A stretch of DNA of 25,000 bases from JAFGDH01 sp964447525 (GTDB lineage Archaea > Aenigmatarchaeota > Aenigmatarchaeia > QMZP01 > QMZT01): positions 1 through 25,000 of the forward strand of contig CAYUSU010000019.1 in the NCBI GenBank assembly GCA_964447525.1. The letters are read 5' to 3'. Below the pieces are notes generated by a model. It ran no database searches and was not told where the DNA came from. It worked only from the letters and a program-made list of their open reading frames with translations. The position numbers and the translations under genes were made by a program. Shown here piece after piece: positions 1 through 5,396 of the stretch (its first letter is position 1; each line of letters starts with the position of its first letter).

Positions 1-1
1 C

Positions 2-847
2 ATGGACAAACTTCTTTTCGGGACTGCGGGTATTCCAATCGAATGTTCTTCCGCTGGAGGAAAGACTATTGATGGCGTCCGTTTCGTGAGGAAGCTCGGA
101 CTGGATGCGATGGAACTCGAATTCGTACGTTCGGTGAATCTCGACGAAACGACGGCGAAGGAAGTGGGAAGAGTTGCTAAGAAAGAGAATGTCCTTCTGA
201 CATGCCATGCTCCTTATTACATAAATCTCAATTCCCTCGAAAAGATGAAAATCGGAGCGAGCCGGTCAAGGATAATCAAATCCGCAAAAATCGCGAACCT
301 GGCTGGAGCGAAATCAGTGACCTTCCATGCCGGCTTCTATCTGGGGATGGAAAAGGAAACAGTTTACCAGAACATACTGAAACAGATCAGAAAGATTGCA
401 GTGTCACTTCGTGAAGAGGATAATCCGATTCTTCTGAGGCCGGAACTGACGGGGAAGCCCACACAGTTCGGATCACTGGAAGAACTGATAAGGCTGAGCC
501 AGGACGTCGAAGGAGTCCTGCCGTGCGTGGATTTCGCTCACCTGTACGCGAGGAGCATAGGCAAGACAAACGACTTAGATGGTTTTTCCAAAGCGCTGGA
601 AATAATCGAAAACGGGTTGGGTAAGAGGGCAATTAATAATATGCACATACACATGTCAGGTATAGAACACGGTCCGAAAGGAGAGAAAAATCACGTGTTC
701 CTGTCCGAAAAATCAGGATTCAACTGGGTGGATGCGTTGAAAGCTTTTGCTGAATTTGATATACGAGGGGTAGTCATTTCAGAAAGCCCGAACATAGAGA
801 AGGACGCTATTCTGATGCAGAAGAAATACGAAGAGATCAAAAAATGA
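2..847 (+). CDS. Endonuclease IV-like / sugar phosphate isomerase-like TIM-barrel protein
   Basis: 281 aa. The protein has the character of the AP endonuclease family 2 / xylose isomerase-like TIM barrel found widely in archaea. It opens with LLFGTAGIP, followed by a strand carrying MELEFVR, then TCHAPYYINL, VTFHAGFY, a CVDFAHLYAR segment, MHIHMSGIEHG and a late VVISESP strand. The His, Glu and Asp residues in these strand ends are positioned like the trinuclear zinc ligands of endonuclease IV. The family either incises DNA at abasic sites or acts as a sugar isomerase, and the sequence alone does not decide. The ATG at position 2 fits the usual N-terminus (M plus a few residues before LLFGTAGIP), so the gene looks complete although it touches the window edge. 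An AT-rich gap and pepA follow on the same strand. Confidence 0.8.
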   Translation: MDKLLFGTAGIPIECSSAGGKTIDGVRFVRKLGLDAMELEFVRSVNLDETTAKEVGRVAKKENVLLTCHAPYYINLNSLEKMKIGASRSRIIKSAKIANLAGAKSVTFHAGFYLGMEKETVYQNILKQIRKIAVSLREEDNPILLRPELTGKPTQFGSLEELIRLSQDVEGVLPCVDFAHLYARSIGKTNDLDGFSKALEIIENGLGKRAINNMHIHMSGIEHGPKGEKNHVFLSEKSGFNWVDALKAFAEFDIRGVVISESPNIEKDAILMQKKYEEIKK

Positions 848-902
848 CGAAGGAACATTAATATTCCAAAAAATAAAATAATATAATTCAAAATGTTTGT
901 AT

Positions 903-969
903 GACGTTCGCTTTAGAACGTCTTTCGAAAATAGCGTTTGACAGCTTACGCAGTTTGGATTAAGCTGTC
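903..969 (+). promoter_or_regulatory. Two inverted repeats in the pepA leader
   Basis: Two hairpin-forming repeats lie back to back before pepA. GACGTTC (903-909) pairs with GAACGTC (916-922) across a 6-nt loop. GACAGCTTA (940-948) pairs with TAAGCTGTC (961-969) across a 12-nt loop. The AT-rich stretch at about 865-895 could hold the TATA box, which would place both hairpins in the transcribed leader. Their role is unknown. Confidence 0.45.
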
Positions 970-991
970 TTTCGTAATGAGGGGTGTTGTC

Positions 992-2464
992 ATGAGAATG
1001 TTTATTGAGAAATCCGAGCTTTCAAAAATAAAGACCGAACTTCTGGTACTTAACTTTTTCGAAGAAGATGTGAATAAGATCAAAAAAAAGGCGCATAAAT
1101 ACAAAGATGTTACAGATTCAGTCAAAACAGGAGACTTCACCGGAGAAAACGGGAAGTCAGTCCTTCTTCGGAACGTGGATGGAAAGAAAAGGATTCTTCT
1201 GGTTGGAATGGGGAAAGAAAAAGAGATAGATCAGGAGGGCATAAGGAAGGCTTACTCTCATTCCTTAAAAATAGCAAAATCGCTGAAACTCAAGGGATTC
1301 TCCGTTCTTTTTGGGGGTTTCGGAAAGATTTCTAACGTTAAGGCAGTGAAAGCGATCGTGGAAGGAATGGTTCTTGGTAACTACGAATTCGACAAGTATA
1401 AACAGGAAGAGAGGAAGAAGAAGAAAAACGTGGAAGAGTTCACGATTTATTATAACGAGCCGGACATATCCGAGGCCAAAAAGGTGGCTAAAGAGGCTAA
1501 AATAGTATCCGAAAACACGAACTGGGTAAGGGACATGGTGAACGAAGGGAGCGATATAATGCACCCGGACAGGATAGCCAGGATAGCCGAGGGGCTGGCG
1601 GGTAAAAGCAAGCTGAAAATTAAGATACTGGACGAGAAACAACTTCGAAAGATGGGAATGGAACTTTTACTTGCGGTAGGGAGCGGCTCAAGATACGATA
1701 CCAAACTGGTGGTATTGGAATGGAACGGGTCGAAAGCTAAAGAGAAGATCGCCTTGGTAGGGAAGGGAGTGACATTCGATAGCGGCGGCCTGGACATCAA
1801 GCCATCCCCCTACATGGAGGACATGCGTTCCGACAAGGCCGGGGCTCTTACGGTCCTGGGAATAATGAAGACCGTTTCAGACCTTAATCTCAAGCGTAAT
1901 GTCGTAGGGGTTATGCCGCTCGCCGAGAACATGGTAGGACCCAAATCGTTCAAACCTGGCAGCGTTATAACATCATATTCAGGAAAGACCGTTCAGATCA
2001 TAGACACTGACGCGGAAGGGAGGCTAATTCTCGCCGACGCTATGGCTTACGCGGAAAAGGATCTTAAGGCAGACACGATAATAGACATGGCCACATTGAC
2101 CGGTTCCTGTCTAGTTTCCTTCGGCGAATATGTCGCTGCGATGCTCTCCAACGATGATGATCTCGCGAAGAAACTGTTCGACGCAGGCGAAGAGACGAGT
2201 GAAAGGGTATGGAGAATGCCCGCCTACAAGGAATATTCAGAAGAGATGAAAGGTGATATAGCTGATGTCAAGAACCTCGGTTACAAACGGGGAAGATATG
2301 CCGGTATGATCACTGCGGGACTTTTCGTGAAAAGCTTCATCGAAAGCAAGAAATGGGCACATCTCGATATCGCAGGAGCCGCATGGTACGAGAAACCAAG
2401 GGGCTACCAGCCTAAGGACGCGACCGGTTTCGGGGTGAGGCTGATCACTGAATTTTTGAAGTGA
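992..2464 (+). CDS. pepA: Leucyl aminopeptidase (M17 family, PepA-like)
   Basis: Cytosolic zinc/manganese aminopeptidase that releases N-terminal residues from peptides; 490 aa from the chosen start, normal for M17. The C-terminal catalytic half carries the family signatures: VGKGVTFDSGGLDIKP with the catalytic Lys near residue 258, MRSDKAGA with a metal-binding Asp, and DTDAEGRLILADA, where the family usually has NTDAEGRL. The N-terminal third is the more variable M17 N domain. I place the start at ATG 992, because GAGGGGTG at 979-986 is a well-spaced Shine-Dalgarno. The frame stays open upstream to TTG 938, but that part overlaps the leader hairpins. A run of eight T directly after the stop is a plausible archaeal terminator. 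Confidence 0.93.
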   Translation: MRMFIEKSELSKIKTELLVLNFFEEDVNKIKKKAHKYKDVTDSVKTGDFTGENGKSVLLRNVDGKKRILLVGMGKEKEIDQEGIRKAYSHSLKIAKSLKLKGFSVLFGGFGKISNVKAVKAIVEGMVLGNYEFDKYKQEERKKKKNVEEFTIYYNEPDISEAKKVAKEAKIVSENTNWVRDMVNEGSDIMHPDRIARIAEGLAGKSKLKIKILDEKQLRKMGMELLLAVGSGSRYDTKLVVLEWNGSKAKEKIALVGKGVTFDSGGLDIKPSPYMEDMRSDKAGALTVLGIMKTVSDLNLKRNVVGVMPLAENMVGPKSFKPGSVITSYSGKTVQIIDTDAEGRLILADAMAYAEKDLKADTIIDMATLTGSCLVSFGEYVAAMLSNDDDLAKKLFDAGEETSERVWRMPAYKEYSEEMKGDIADVKNLGYKRGRYAGMITAGLFVKSFIESKKWAHLDIAGAAWYEKPRGYQPKDATGFGVRLITEFLK

Positions 2465-2472
2465 TTTTTTTT
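2465..2472 (+). terminator. Oligo-T terminator after pepA
   Basis: Eight consecutive T follow the pepA stop codon directly. Archaeal RNA polymerase terminates on such runs. About 70 nt further on, GTCCGT (2541-2546) pairs with ACGGAC (2552-2557), and this hairpin may also serve the convergent minus-strand gene. Nothing coding is seen in 2473-2626. Confidence 0.5.
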
Positions 2473-2626
2473 AATAACATCATCAACCAGAAACCCTCGT
2501 GAATTAGATATTGAACCTAATGTCCAAATTAGAGACAAATGTCCGTATCAGACGGACGAAAATAATACTTACTTGATTGTTGAAAATATAATGTATCAGG
2601 ATCATTTCAGAGAACGTTAATAATCC

Positions 2627-3256
2627 TTACTTAAGAACCTCTCCGGTCTTCATGTACCAGAGATACAGATCAAGTTCCGCCAGGCTCATTCCCACCTTGT
2701 TTGCAAGGACCTTCAGTTTGTTCTCGAAATCCTGATATTTCGAAGGGGTAAGAGAATTCGGTTTGTTTTCTATCATCCCGAATCCGTGCATAACGTCCAA
2801 AACATGACGGTCTATGATCGCGACGTCATTGTGACCGGTGTTTCTCAAAAAGTGAGAGGCTTCCTTGAATCCAAGACCCTTGACATTCGTTACCAGCCAG
2901 TCTCTCATCATTTCCTGATCATTCATCTCTCCAAGTGTTTTCTTTATGTCCTTGTGCTGTCTTGCGTGATCGATGAATTCTGAACGCTTGTTCCAGAATC
3001 TGTGGCCCCTGTTTTTCAGATATGATGAAAGCTCTGTTTGAGGCATGTGTAAGAACCCCTCGAAGCCTATGTCGTTCTGTATGGATATACCGAGTCTTGC
3101 CGTCGAATTCGCCGTAAGCAGGCAGAAACACATTTCGGAAAACCATTCTTCGGTCTCCTTTTCATTCTTCTCCTTAAAGTGTTCCATCCTCTCAGAAATA
3201 ATGTTCCCGATCTCGGTGTTTTTTAGATAATTTATCCTCTTAACAAGGGATTCCAT
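2627..3256 (-). CDS. ogg: N-glycosylase/DNA lyase, Ogg2-type 8-oxoguanine DNA glycosylase
   Basis: 209 aa from the ATG at 3256, the usual size for archaeal Ogg2. It removes oxidised guanine from DNA and nicks the abasic site. The helix-hairpin-helix motif VKGLGFKEASHFLRN (about 125-139) contains the predicted Schiff-base lysine K131, and AIIDRHVLD carries the partner Asp D149. The N-terminal helical part has the SEMCFCLLTANSTA block typical of the family. The frame extends upstream to 3349, but a TATA-like GTTTTTTAAAC at 3277-3287 lies about 25 nt before the ATG at 3256, which suggests a leaderless mRNA and favours the shorter protein. Confidence 0.88.
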   Translation of the reverse strand: MESLVKRINYLKNTEIGNIISERMEHFKEKNEKETEEWFSEMCFCLLTANSTARLGISIQNDIGFEGFLHMPQTELSSYLKNRGHRFWNKRSEFIDHARQHKDIKKTLGEMNDQEMMRDWLVTNVKGLGFKEASHFLRNTGHNDVAIIDRHVLDVMHGFGMIENKPNSLTPSKYQDFENKLKVLANKVGMSLAELDLYLWYMKTGEVLK

Positions 3257-3318
3257 TAGTATTTTTCTACTTGCAAGTTTAAAAAACATACCTAAAAAGG
3301 ATTTTTGTATAAATTGTG

Positions 3319-3346
3319 CAGAAAAAACTGGAGAGTAGGGATATAT
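3319..3346 (+). promoter_or_regulatory. Promoter of RNA candidate A, repeated at 24776
   Basis: CAGAAAAAACTG (3319-3330), AGAGTA (3332-3337) and a TATA box ATATAT (3341-3346) point rightwards. The same three blocks with the same spacing occur at 24776-24803, matching in 24 of 28 positions. The 5S rRNA promoter shares the AGAGTA-N3-TATA part. Initiation is expected around 3364-3370, at the foot of a perfect 8-bp hairpin. Confidence 0.6.
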
Positions 3347-3363
3347 CACTTTGATTTTAATTA

Positions 3364-3505
3364 TTAACCAGATTAAGATGCCCGGAAAGACAGAATACTG
3401 GTTAAGTTCAGAAAATCACAGAGTTGTCTGCCCAAAGGGCGTCGTGTTGCTCGTATAAATCCGCAGGAAGGGACGCGGATTCGATTTCTGGGTCTCTCTT
3501 CTTTG
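3364..3505 (+). ncRNA. Candidate structured RNA A, family not recognised
   Basis: Downstream of a TATA box the sequence folds into an RNA-like arrangement. TTAACCAG (3364-3371) pairs with CTGGTTAA (3398-3405). CAGAAAATC (3409-3417) pairs with GATTTCTG (3483-3490) with one bulged A. This second stem encloses GCCC-AAA-GGGC (3430-3440) and AATCCGC/GCGGATT (3458-3464 with 3475-3481). A pyrimidine-rich TCTCTCTTCTTT at 3493-3504 could end the transcript. I cannot match it to RNase P RNA, SRP RNA or C/D guides. A weak minus-strand reading frame covers the same bases, and both cannot easily be right. Both ends are estimates. Confidence 0.4.
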
Positions 3506-3522
3506 CGGTCGGGGCGAATGCT

Positions 3523-3597
3523 ATGGAATCTGACGAAGGTAAGAAAATACTGTTGATAATGTTGTTGATCATAGCAGTCGTTATGTTGCTCATATAG
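3523..3597 (+). CDS. Possible 24-aa single-pass membrane microprotein
   Basis: ATG to TAG encodes a charged head, MESDEGKK, followed by 16 almost purely hydrophobic residues rich in Leu, Ile and Met, enough for one membrane helix. The upstream GGTCGGGG is at best a weak ribosome site. It lies between RNA candidate A and a better-supported 57-aa ORF. It could be a real microprotein or a chance reading frame in a U-rich stretch. Confidence 0.25.
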   Translation: MESDEGKKILLIMLLIIAVVMLLI

Positions 3598-3617
3598 ATC
3601 AGGGTAAAACCCTGGTC
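3597..3617 (+). promoter_or_regulatory. Strong 9-bp hairpin before the 57-aa ORF
   Basis: GATCAGGGT pairs with ACCCTGGTC over an AAA loop, with one G-U pair. It lies 42 nt before the ATG of the 57-aa ORF and begins at the last base of the 24-aa ORF's stop codon. It could be a leader element or an attenuating structure; no T-run follows. Confidence 0.4.
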
Positions 3618-3659
3618 TTCGAATTCTGGTCCGGGGTTTACCTGAAAAGGAGGGATTGA

Positions 3660-3833
3660 ATGACAGACAAAAGGAAAGATCACAAAAGTTTTTGGACCGA
3701 AGGATTCGAGAGCCATTTGCAAACCGATATATATGGAAGCCATTTTGACGGTAATCCAGGTTATGTTCAAATGAGCGAAGAGGACCTTAAAACCTATTAC
3801 GCCGTGATAGATGGATGCCATACCGGTCCGTGA
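3660..3833 (+). CDS. Small hypothetical protein, 57 aa
   Basis: ATG to TGA with an excellent Shine-Dalgarno (AAGGAGGG, six bases before the ATG). The peptide begins MTDKRKDHKSFW, is acidic and aromatic-rich, and ends DGCHTGP. It has no membrane segment or metal motif that I recognise. The gene stops just before the 5S promoter. The ribosome site and ordinary codon use make it a likely real gene, but I do not know the family. An antisense frame over the same bases has no ribosome site. Confidence 0.5.
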   Translation: MTDKRKDHKSFWTEGFESHLQTDIYGSHFDGNPGYVQMSEEDLKTYYAVIDGCHTGP

Positions 3834-3838
3834 ACGTA

Positions 3839-3856
3839 AGAGTAATGTTTATAAAC
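3839..3856 (+). promoter_or_regulatory. 5S rRNA promoter
   Basis: AGAGTA (3839-3844) followed after 3 nt by TTTATAAAC (3848-3856), a good archaeal TATA box, about 29 nt before the expected 5S 5' end. The same AGAGTA-N3-TATA layout stands before RNA candidates A and B. Confidence 0.7.
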
Positions 3857-3876
3857 CTTGGCTGATAATTACATTA

Positions 3877-3990
3877 TCGAGCGGCCAAAGCGGGAGGGAT
3901 CACCTGTTCCCATTTCGAACACAGAAGTTAAAACTCCCCACGGTCTGGGAAGTACTGCCGAACAGGTGGGAAATTCAGAACGCTGCCCTC
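3877..3990 (+). rRNA. rrf: 5S ribosomal RNA
   Basis: The sequence carries the archaeal 5S core: GCGGGAGGGATCACC, CCCATTTCGAACACAGAAGT, a loop-E/helix-IV region around GGGAAGTACTGCCGAACAGG, and the closing TCAGAACGCTGCC. The ends GAGCGGC and GCTGCC..CTC pair to form helix I with a small bulge. The length of about 114 nt is normal for 5S. It is not linked to 16S or 23S in this window, so the rRNA genes are scattered or the operon lies elsewhere. It has its own promoter and a strong terminator hairpin. Exact ends are estimated from helix I. Confidence 0.9.
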
Positions 3991-4002
3991 TAATTTTCGA
4001 GA

Positions 4003-4034
4003 GAAGTGGGGTTACCCACTTCAGTTTATTTTTC
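4003..4034 (+). terminator. 5S rRNA terminator hairpin
   Basis: GAAGTGGG (4003-4010) pairs perfectly with CCCACTTC (4015-4022) across the loop GTTA, and a T-rich tail follows to about 4034. This resembles a factor-independent terminator for the 5S transcript. Confidence 0.7.
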
Positions 4035-4094
4035 TAAAGAAGAAGGCGAGCCTGATTCGTTTTGTTTTTTTATTTATTTAAGTAATTATATAAC

Positions 4095-4307
4095 ATGGAA
4101 ATCTCTCCAGAAGAAAGGAAAAAATACGTTCTGAAAACGGAAAAAGACATTGAGATACTGGAAAAGATAAAAAAGGCAGAGAAAATTCCTGATCTTACGG
4201 CAAAGGAAAAAGAGATTCTGGAATTTCTGAAGACACAACTGGGAGAAGAATGGAGAACACCCATTATCATATTTCTCGAAAAACTTGTAAAAAGAGAATT
4301 CAGGTAA
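4095..4307 (+). CDS. Small helical hypothetical protein, 70 aa
   Basis: A 70-aa charged protein (MEISPEERKKYVLKTEKD...) rich in Lys, Glu, Ile and Leu, predicted to be nearly all helical, possibly two helices joined near residues 31-35 (IPDLT) and a third after GEEWRTP. No Cys pair, membrane segment or known motif is visible. There is no Shine-Dalgarno, but an AT-rich TATA region (about 4069-4084) lies about 20-25 nt before the ATG, so the mRNA may be leaderless. It is convergent with the MazG-like gene, whose stop codon begins one base after this gene ends. Function unknown. Confidence 0.6.
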   Translation: MEISPEERKKYVLKTEKDIEILEKIKKAEKIPDLTAKEKEILEFLKTQLGEEWRTPIIIFLEKLVKREFR

Positions 4308-4658
4308 TCAGTAGCCATTATCCTGCCTTTCCATGTTCTTACGGTTCTTTTCCATGTACTTCTCGAACATCTCTTCCGGGGTGAATCCGAGTTTGAGACA
4401 GAGTGACAGCCAGAAATGAAGAAGATCCGCCAGTTCTTCCTTAAGATCTTCCTTTCCGATGTCTCTTGGCTTCTTCCACCACTTCCAGTTGGAATGCTCT
4501 TTGATCTCCATCGCTTCCTCTATAATTGCCGTGGTGATCTTGTCTATCCATTCCTTCTCGGAGAAATCGTACCCTGATTCCTGTTTTTTCTGCGAATCGC
4601 TGATGTAACTATTAAGTTTTTTTTGCTCTTCAAACATTCTTTCGAATTTATCTTCCAT
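4308..4658 (-). CDS. MazG / dimeric dUTPase-like NTP pyrophosphohydrolase
   Basis: 116 aa from the ATG at 4658. All-alpha NTP pyrophosphohydrolase fold: the metal-binding pattern ExxE then ExxD appears as IIEEAMEIKEH and, about 25 residues later, EELADLLHFWL. The WKWWKKPRDIG segment between them and the GFTPEEMFEKYMEKN tail are typical of the dUTPase/MazG group, which cleaves dUTP or aberrant NTPs to the monophosphate and PPi and so cleans the nucleotide pool. Substrate cannot be told from sequence. A TTG at 4679 would add seven residues. The TATA-like AAATTTAAATATATTATC (about 4691-4709) favours the ATG at 4658 with a short leader. Confidence 0.8.
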   Translation of the reverse strand: MEDKFERMFEEQKKLNSYISDSQKKQESGYDFSEKEWIDKITTAIIEEAMEIKEHSNWKWWKKPRDIGKEDLKEELADLLHFWLSLCLKLGFTPEEMFEKYMEKNRKNMERQDNGY

Positions 4659-4790
4659 GTTAAACCACTCTTTCCCCAATCAATCCAGAAATGATAATAT
4701 ATTTAAATTTGTAAATAAATATAGCAGATACAATAAATGACATGTAGTGGTATTGATGTTGATTTTATCAACGTCTTATCGCTGGTAAAT

Positions 4791-4895
4791 GCTTCGGTAG
4801 TGTAGCGGCCTATCATCTGGGACTGTCACTCCCAGGACCCGGGTTCAAATGACGAATGAAGCGAAAGTTTCCGTCTGGATTTCCCGGCCGAGGCG
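4791..4895 (+). tRNA. tRNA-Asp(GTC) with a T-loop intron
   Basis: The acceptor strand GCTTCGG pairs with CCGAGGC (one G-U), with discriminator G. Anticodon stem TGGGA/TCCCA holds the loop CTGTCAC, giving anticodon GTC. The T stem CCGGG/CCCGG is interrupted in its loop by a 32-nt intron at 4850-4881 (position 59/60). Splicing restores the standard TTCAAAT T-loop and leaves a 73-nt tRNA including the discriminator. CCA is not encoded. A small hairpin (GGACA/TGTCC, 4897-4911) separates it from the following tRNA-Lys, 27 nt away, so the two are probably one transcript. Confidence 0.88.
4850..4881 (+). other. tRNA-Asp intron, position 59/60 (32 nt)
   Basis: The BHB motif is canonical. The T stem is the outer helix. 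Exon TTCA (54-57) pairs with intron TGGA as the 4-bp central helix. The 5' bulge AA^T and 3' bulge TT^T hold the cut sites. Intron GACG pairs with CGTC as the inner helix. It shares TGAAGC and TTCCGTC with the 59/60 intron of the neighbouring tRNA-Lys. Confidence 0.85.
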
Positions 4896-4942
4896 TGGAC
4901 ACAGACTGTCCTGAGCAAAAACGGGCCTGTAGCTCAGCCTGG

Positions 4943-5002
4943 AATCCTCGGAATTCGAATAAATCGAAGCATTTCATATGCTTCTTTCGAAGGAGCGGGC
5001 AA
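4943..5002 (+). other. tRNA-Lys intron 1, D loop (60 nt)
   Basis: It lies between G18G19 and TTA of the D loop. Exon GCCT (4937-4940) pairs with intron GGGC (4997-5000). Bulges GG^A and AA^T carry the cuts, and the D stem is the outer helix beyond a small internal loop. Inside, TCCT pairs with AGGA, and GAAGCAT pairs with ATGCTTC as the apical hairpin. The inner helix is not flush with the bulges, so this is slightly relaxed. Confidence 0.78.
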
Positions 5003-5014
5003 TTAGAGCACCGG

Positions 5015-5051
5015 TTTCCATTTGGAAAACAGACTCTCCTGGAAGTGTGAA
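5015..5051 (+). other. tRNA-Lys intron 2, position 30/31 (37 nt)
   Basis: Required because CCGG (27-30) must be joined to A31 of ACTTTTA to complete the anticodon stem CCGGA/TCCGG. Exon CAC (5009-5011) pairs with intron GTG (5047-5049). The 3' bulge is AA^A, and intron TTCC pairs with GGAA inside. The central helix has only 3 bp, so the motif is relaxed. This is the least certain of the four boundary pairs. Confidence 0.65.
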
Positions 5052-5058
5052 ACTTTTA

Positions 5059-5110
5059 TCTGGGCATAAAAGTGTGCTGATGACTTTCAATAGTCAGATG
5101 ACAGAAAGAC
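5059..5110 (+). other. tRNA-Lys intron 3, canonical 37/38 position (52 nt)
   Basis: A textbook BHB. Exon CTTT (32-35) pairs with intron AAAG (5105-5108). The 5' bulge TA^T and 3' bulge AC^A hold the cuts, and intron CTG pairs with CAG inside. TGACT/AGTCA forms an apical hairpin. Confidence 0.85.
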
Positions 5111-5132
5111 ATCCGGGTGTCGCGGGTTCGAA

Positions 5133-5169
5133 TAGCGTTTGAAGCCGACTAGTCGGCTTCCGTCGAAAT
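5133..5169 (+). other. tRNA-Lys intron 4, position 59/60 (37 nt)
   Basis: Exon TTCG (54-57) pairs with intron CGAA (5164-5167), with 3' bulge AT^T. On the 5' side the bulge is 4 nt (AATA). The inner helix GCG/CGT has one G-U pair and is capped by the perfect palindrome GAAGCCGACTAGTCGGCTTC (5141-5160). Related in layout and sequence to the tRNA-Asp 59/60 intron. Confidence 0.8.
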
Positions 5170-5305
5170 TCCCGTCAGGCCCATAGTAACGACAGAAGTA
5201 GCTTTAATGACTGCTCCCGTCGATTCCCCCTAATGCTGAATTACCGAAAATTCGACAAGTTATTAAAAAATTCCTTTTAATATGGGTATTTATACCCGAA
5301 AAGAC

Positions 5306-5320
5306 AAAAGCTTTAAATAC
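5306..5320 (+). promoter_or_regulatory. Main promoter of the RNA polymerase operon
   Basis: AAAAG-CTTTAAATAC is a strong BRE/TATA element, with initiation expected near 5342. A 6-bp hairpin GGGTAT-TT-ATACCC (5284-5297) stands just upstream and may end tRNA transcription. A second TATA-like ATTATATA (5353-5360) lies inside the inverted repeat TAACGC/GCGTTA (5342-5347 and 5367-5372). Confidence 0.65.
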
Positions 5321-5396
5321 TTTACTCTAACATATTTATCTTAACGCTTACAATTATATAGTGCGTGCGTTAGAATCCCGCCGGAAAGTAAGTCAA

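Larger units (their letters stand above)
4923..5183 (+). tRNA. tRNA-Lys(TTT) interrupted by four introns
   Basis: The 7-bp acceptor GGGCCTG/CAGGCCC is perfect and the discriminator is A. Exons: 4923-4942, 5003-5014, 5052-5058, 5111-5132 and 5170-5183. Joined, they give D arm GCTC-AGCCTGGTTA-GAGC, anticodon stem CCGGA/TCCGG with loop CTTTTAA (anticodon TTT, Lys), variable loop GTGTC, and T arm GCGGG-TTCGAAT-CCCGT, a standard 75-nt tRNA without encoded CCA. The remaining 186 nt are introns of 60, 37, 52 and 37 nt at the D loop, 30/31, 37/38 and 59/60. Three of the four have recognisable BHB motifs; the 30/31 one is relaxed. Without all four removals no cloverleaf forms. Confidence 0.88.

Noticed and set aside
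3379..3406. RNase P-like words GGAAAG and ACAGAATACTGG close together
   Set aside because: In RNase P RNA these blocks are far apart, near opposite ends. Here they sit in one hairpin, and no full gene fits upstream.
3408..3593. Minus-strand frame of 61 aa ending in ALWADNSVIF
   Set aside because: Codon use looks acceptable, but there is no ribosome site, and it lies antisense to a region with promoter and RNA folding. Kept only as the alternative to RNA candidate A.
3811..3993. 60-aa plus-strand frame
   Set aside because: It covers the 5S promoter and the 5S rRNA gene.
4856..5050. 64-aa plus-strand frame
   Set aside because: It runs through the intron-containing tRNA-Asp and tRNA-Lys genes and has no protein character.
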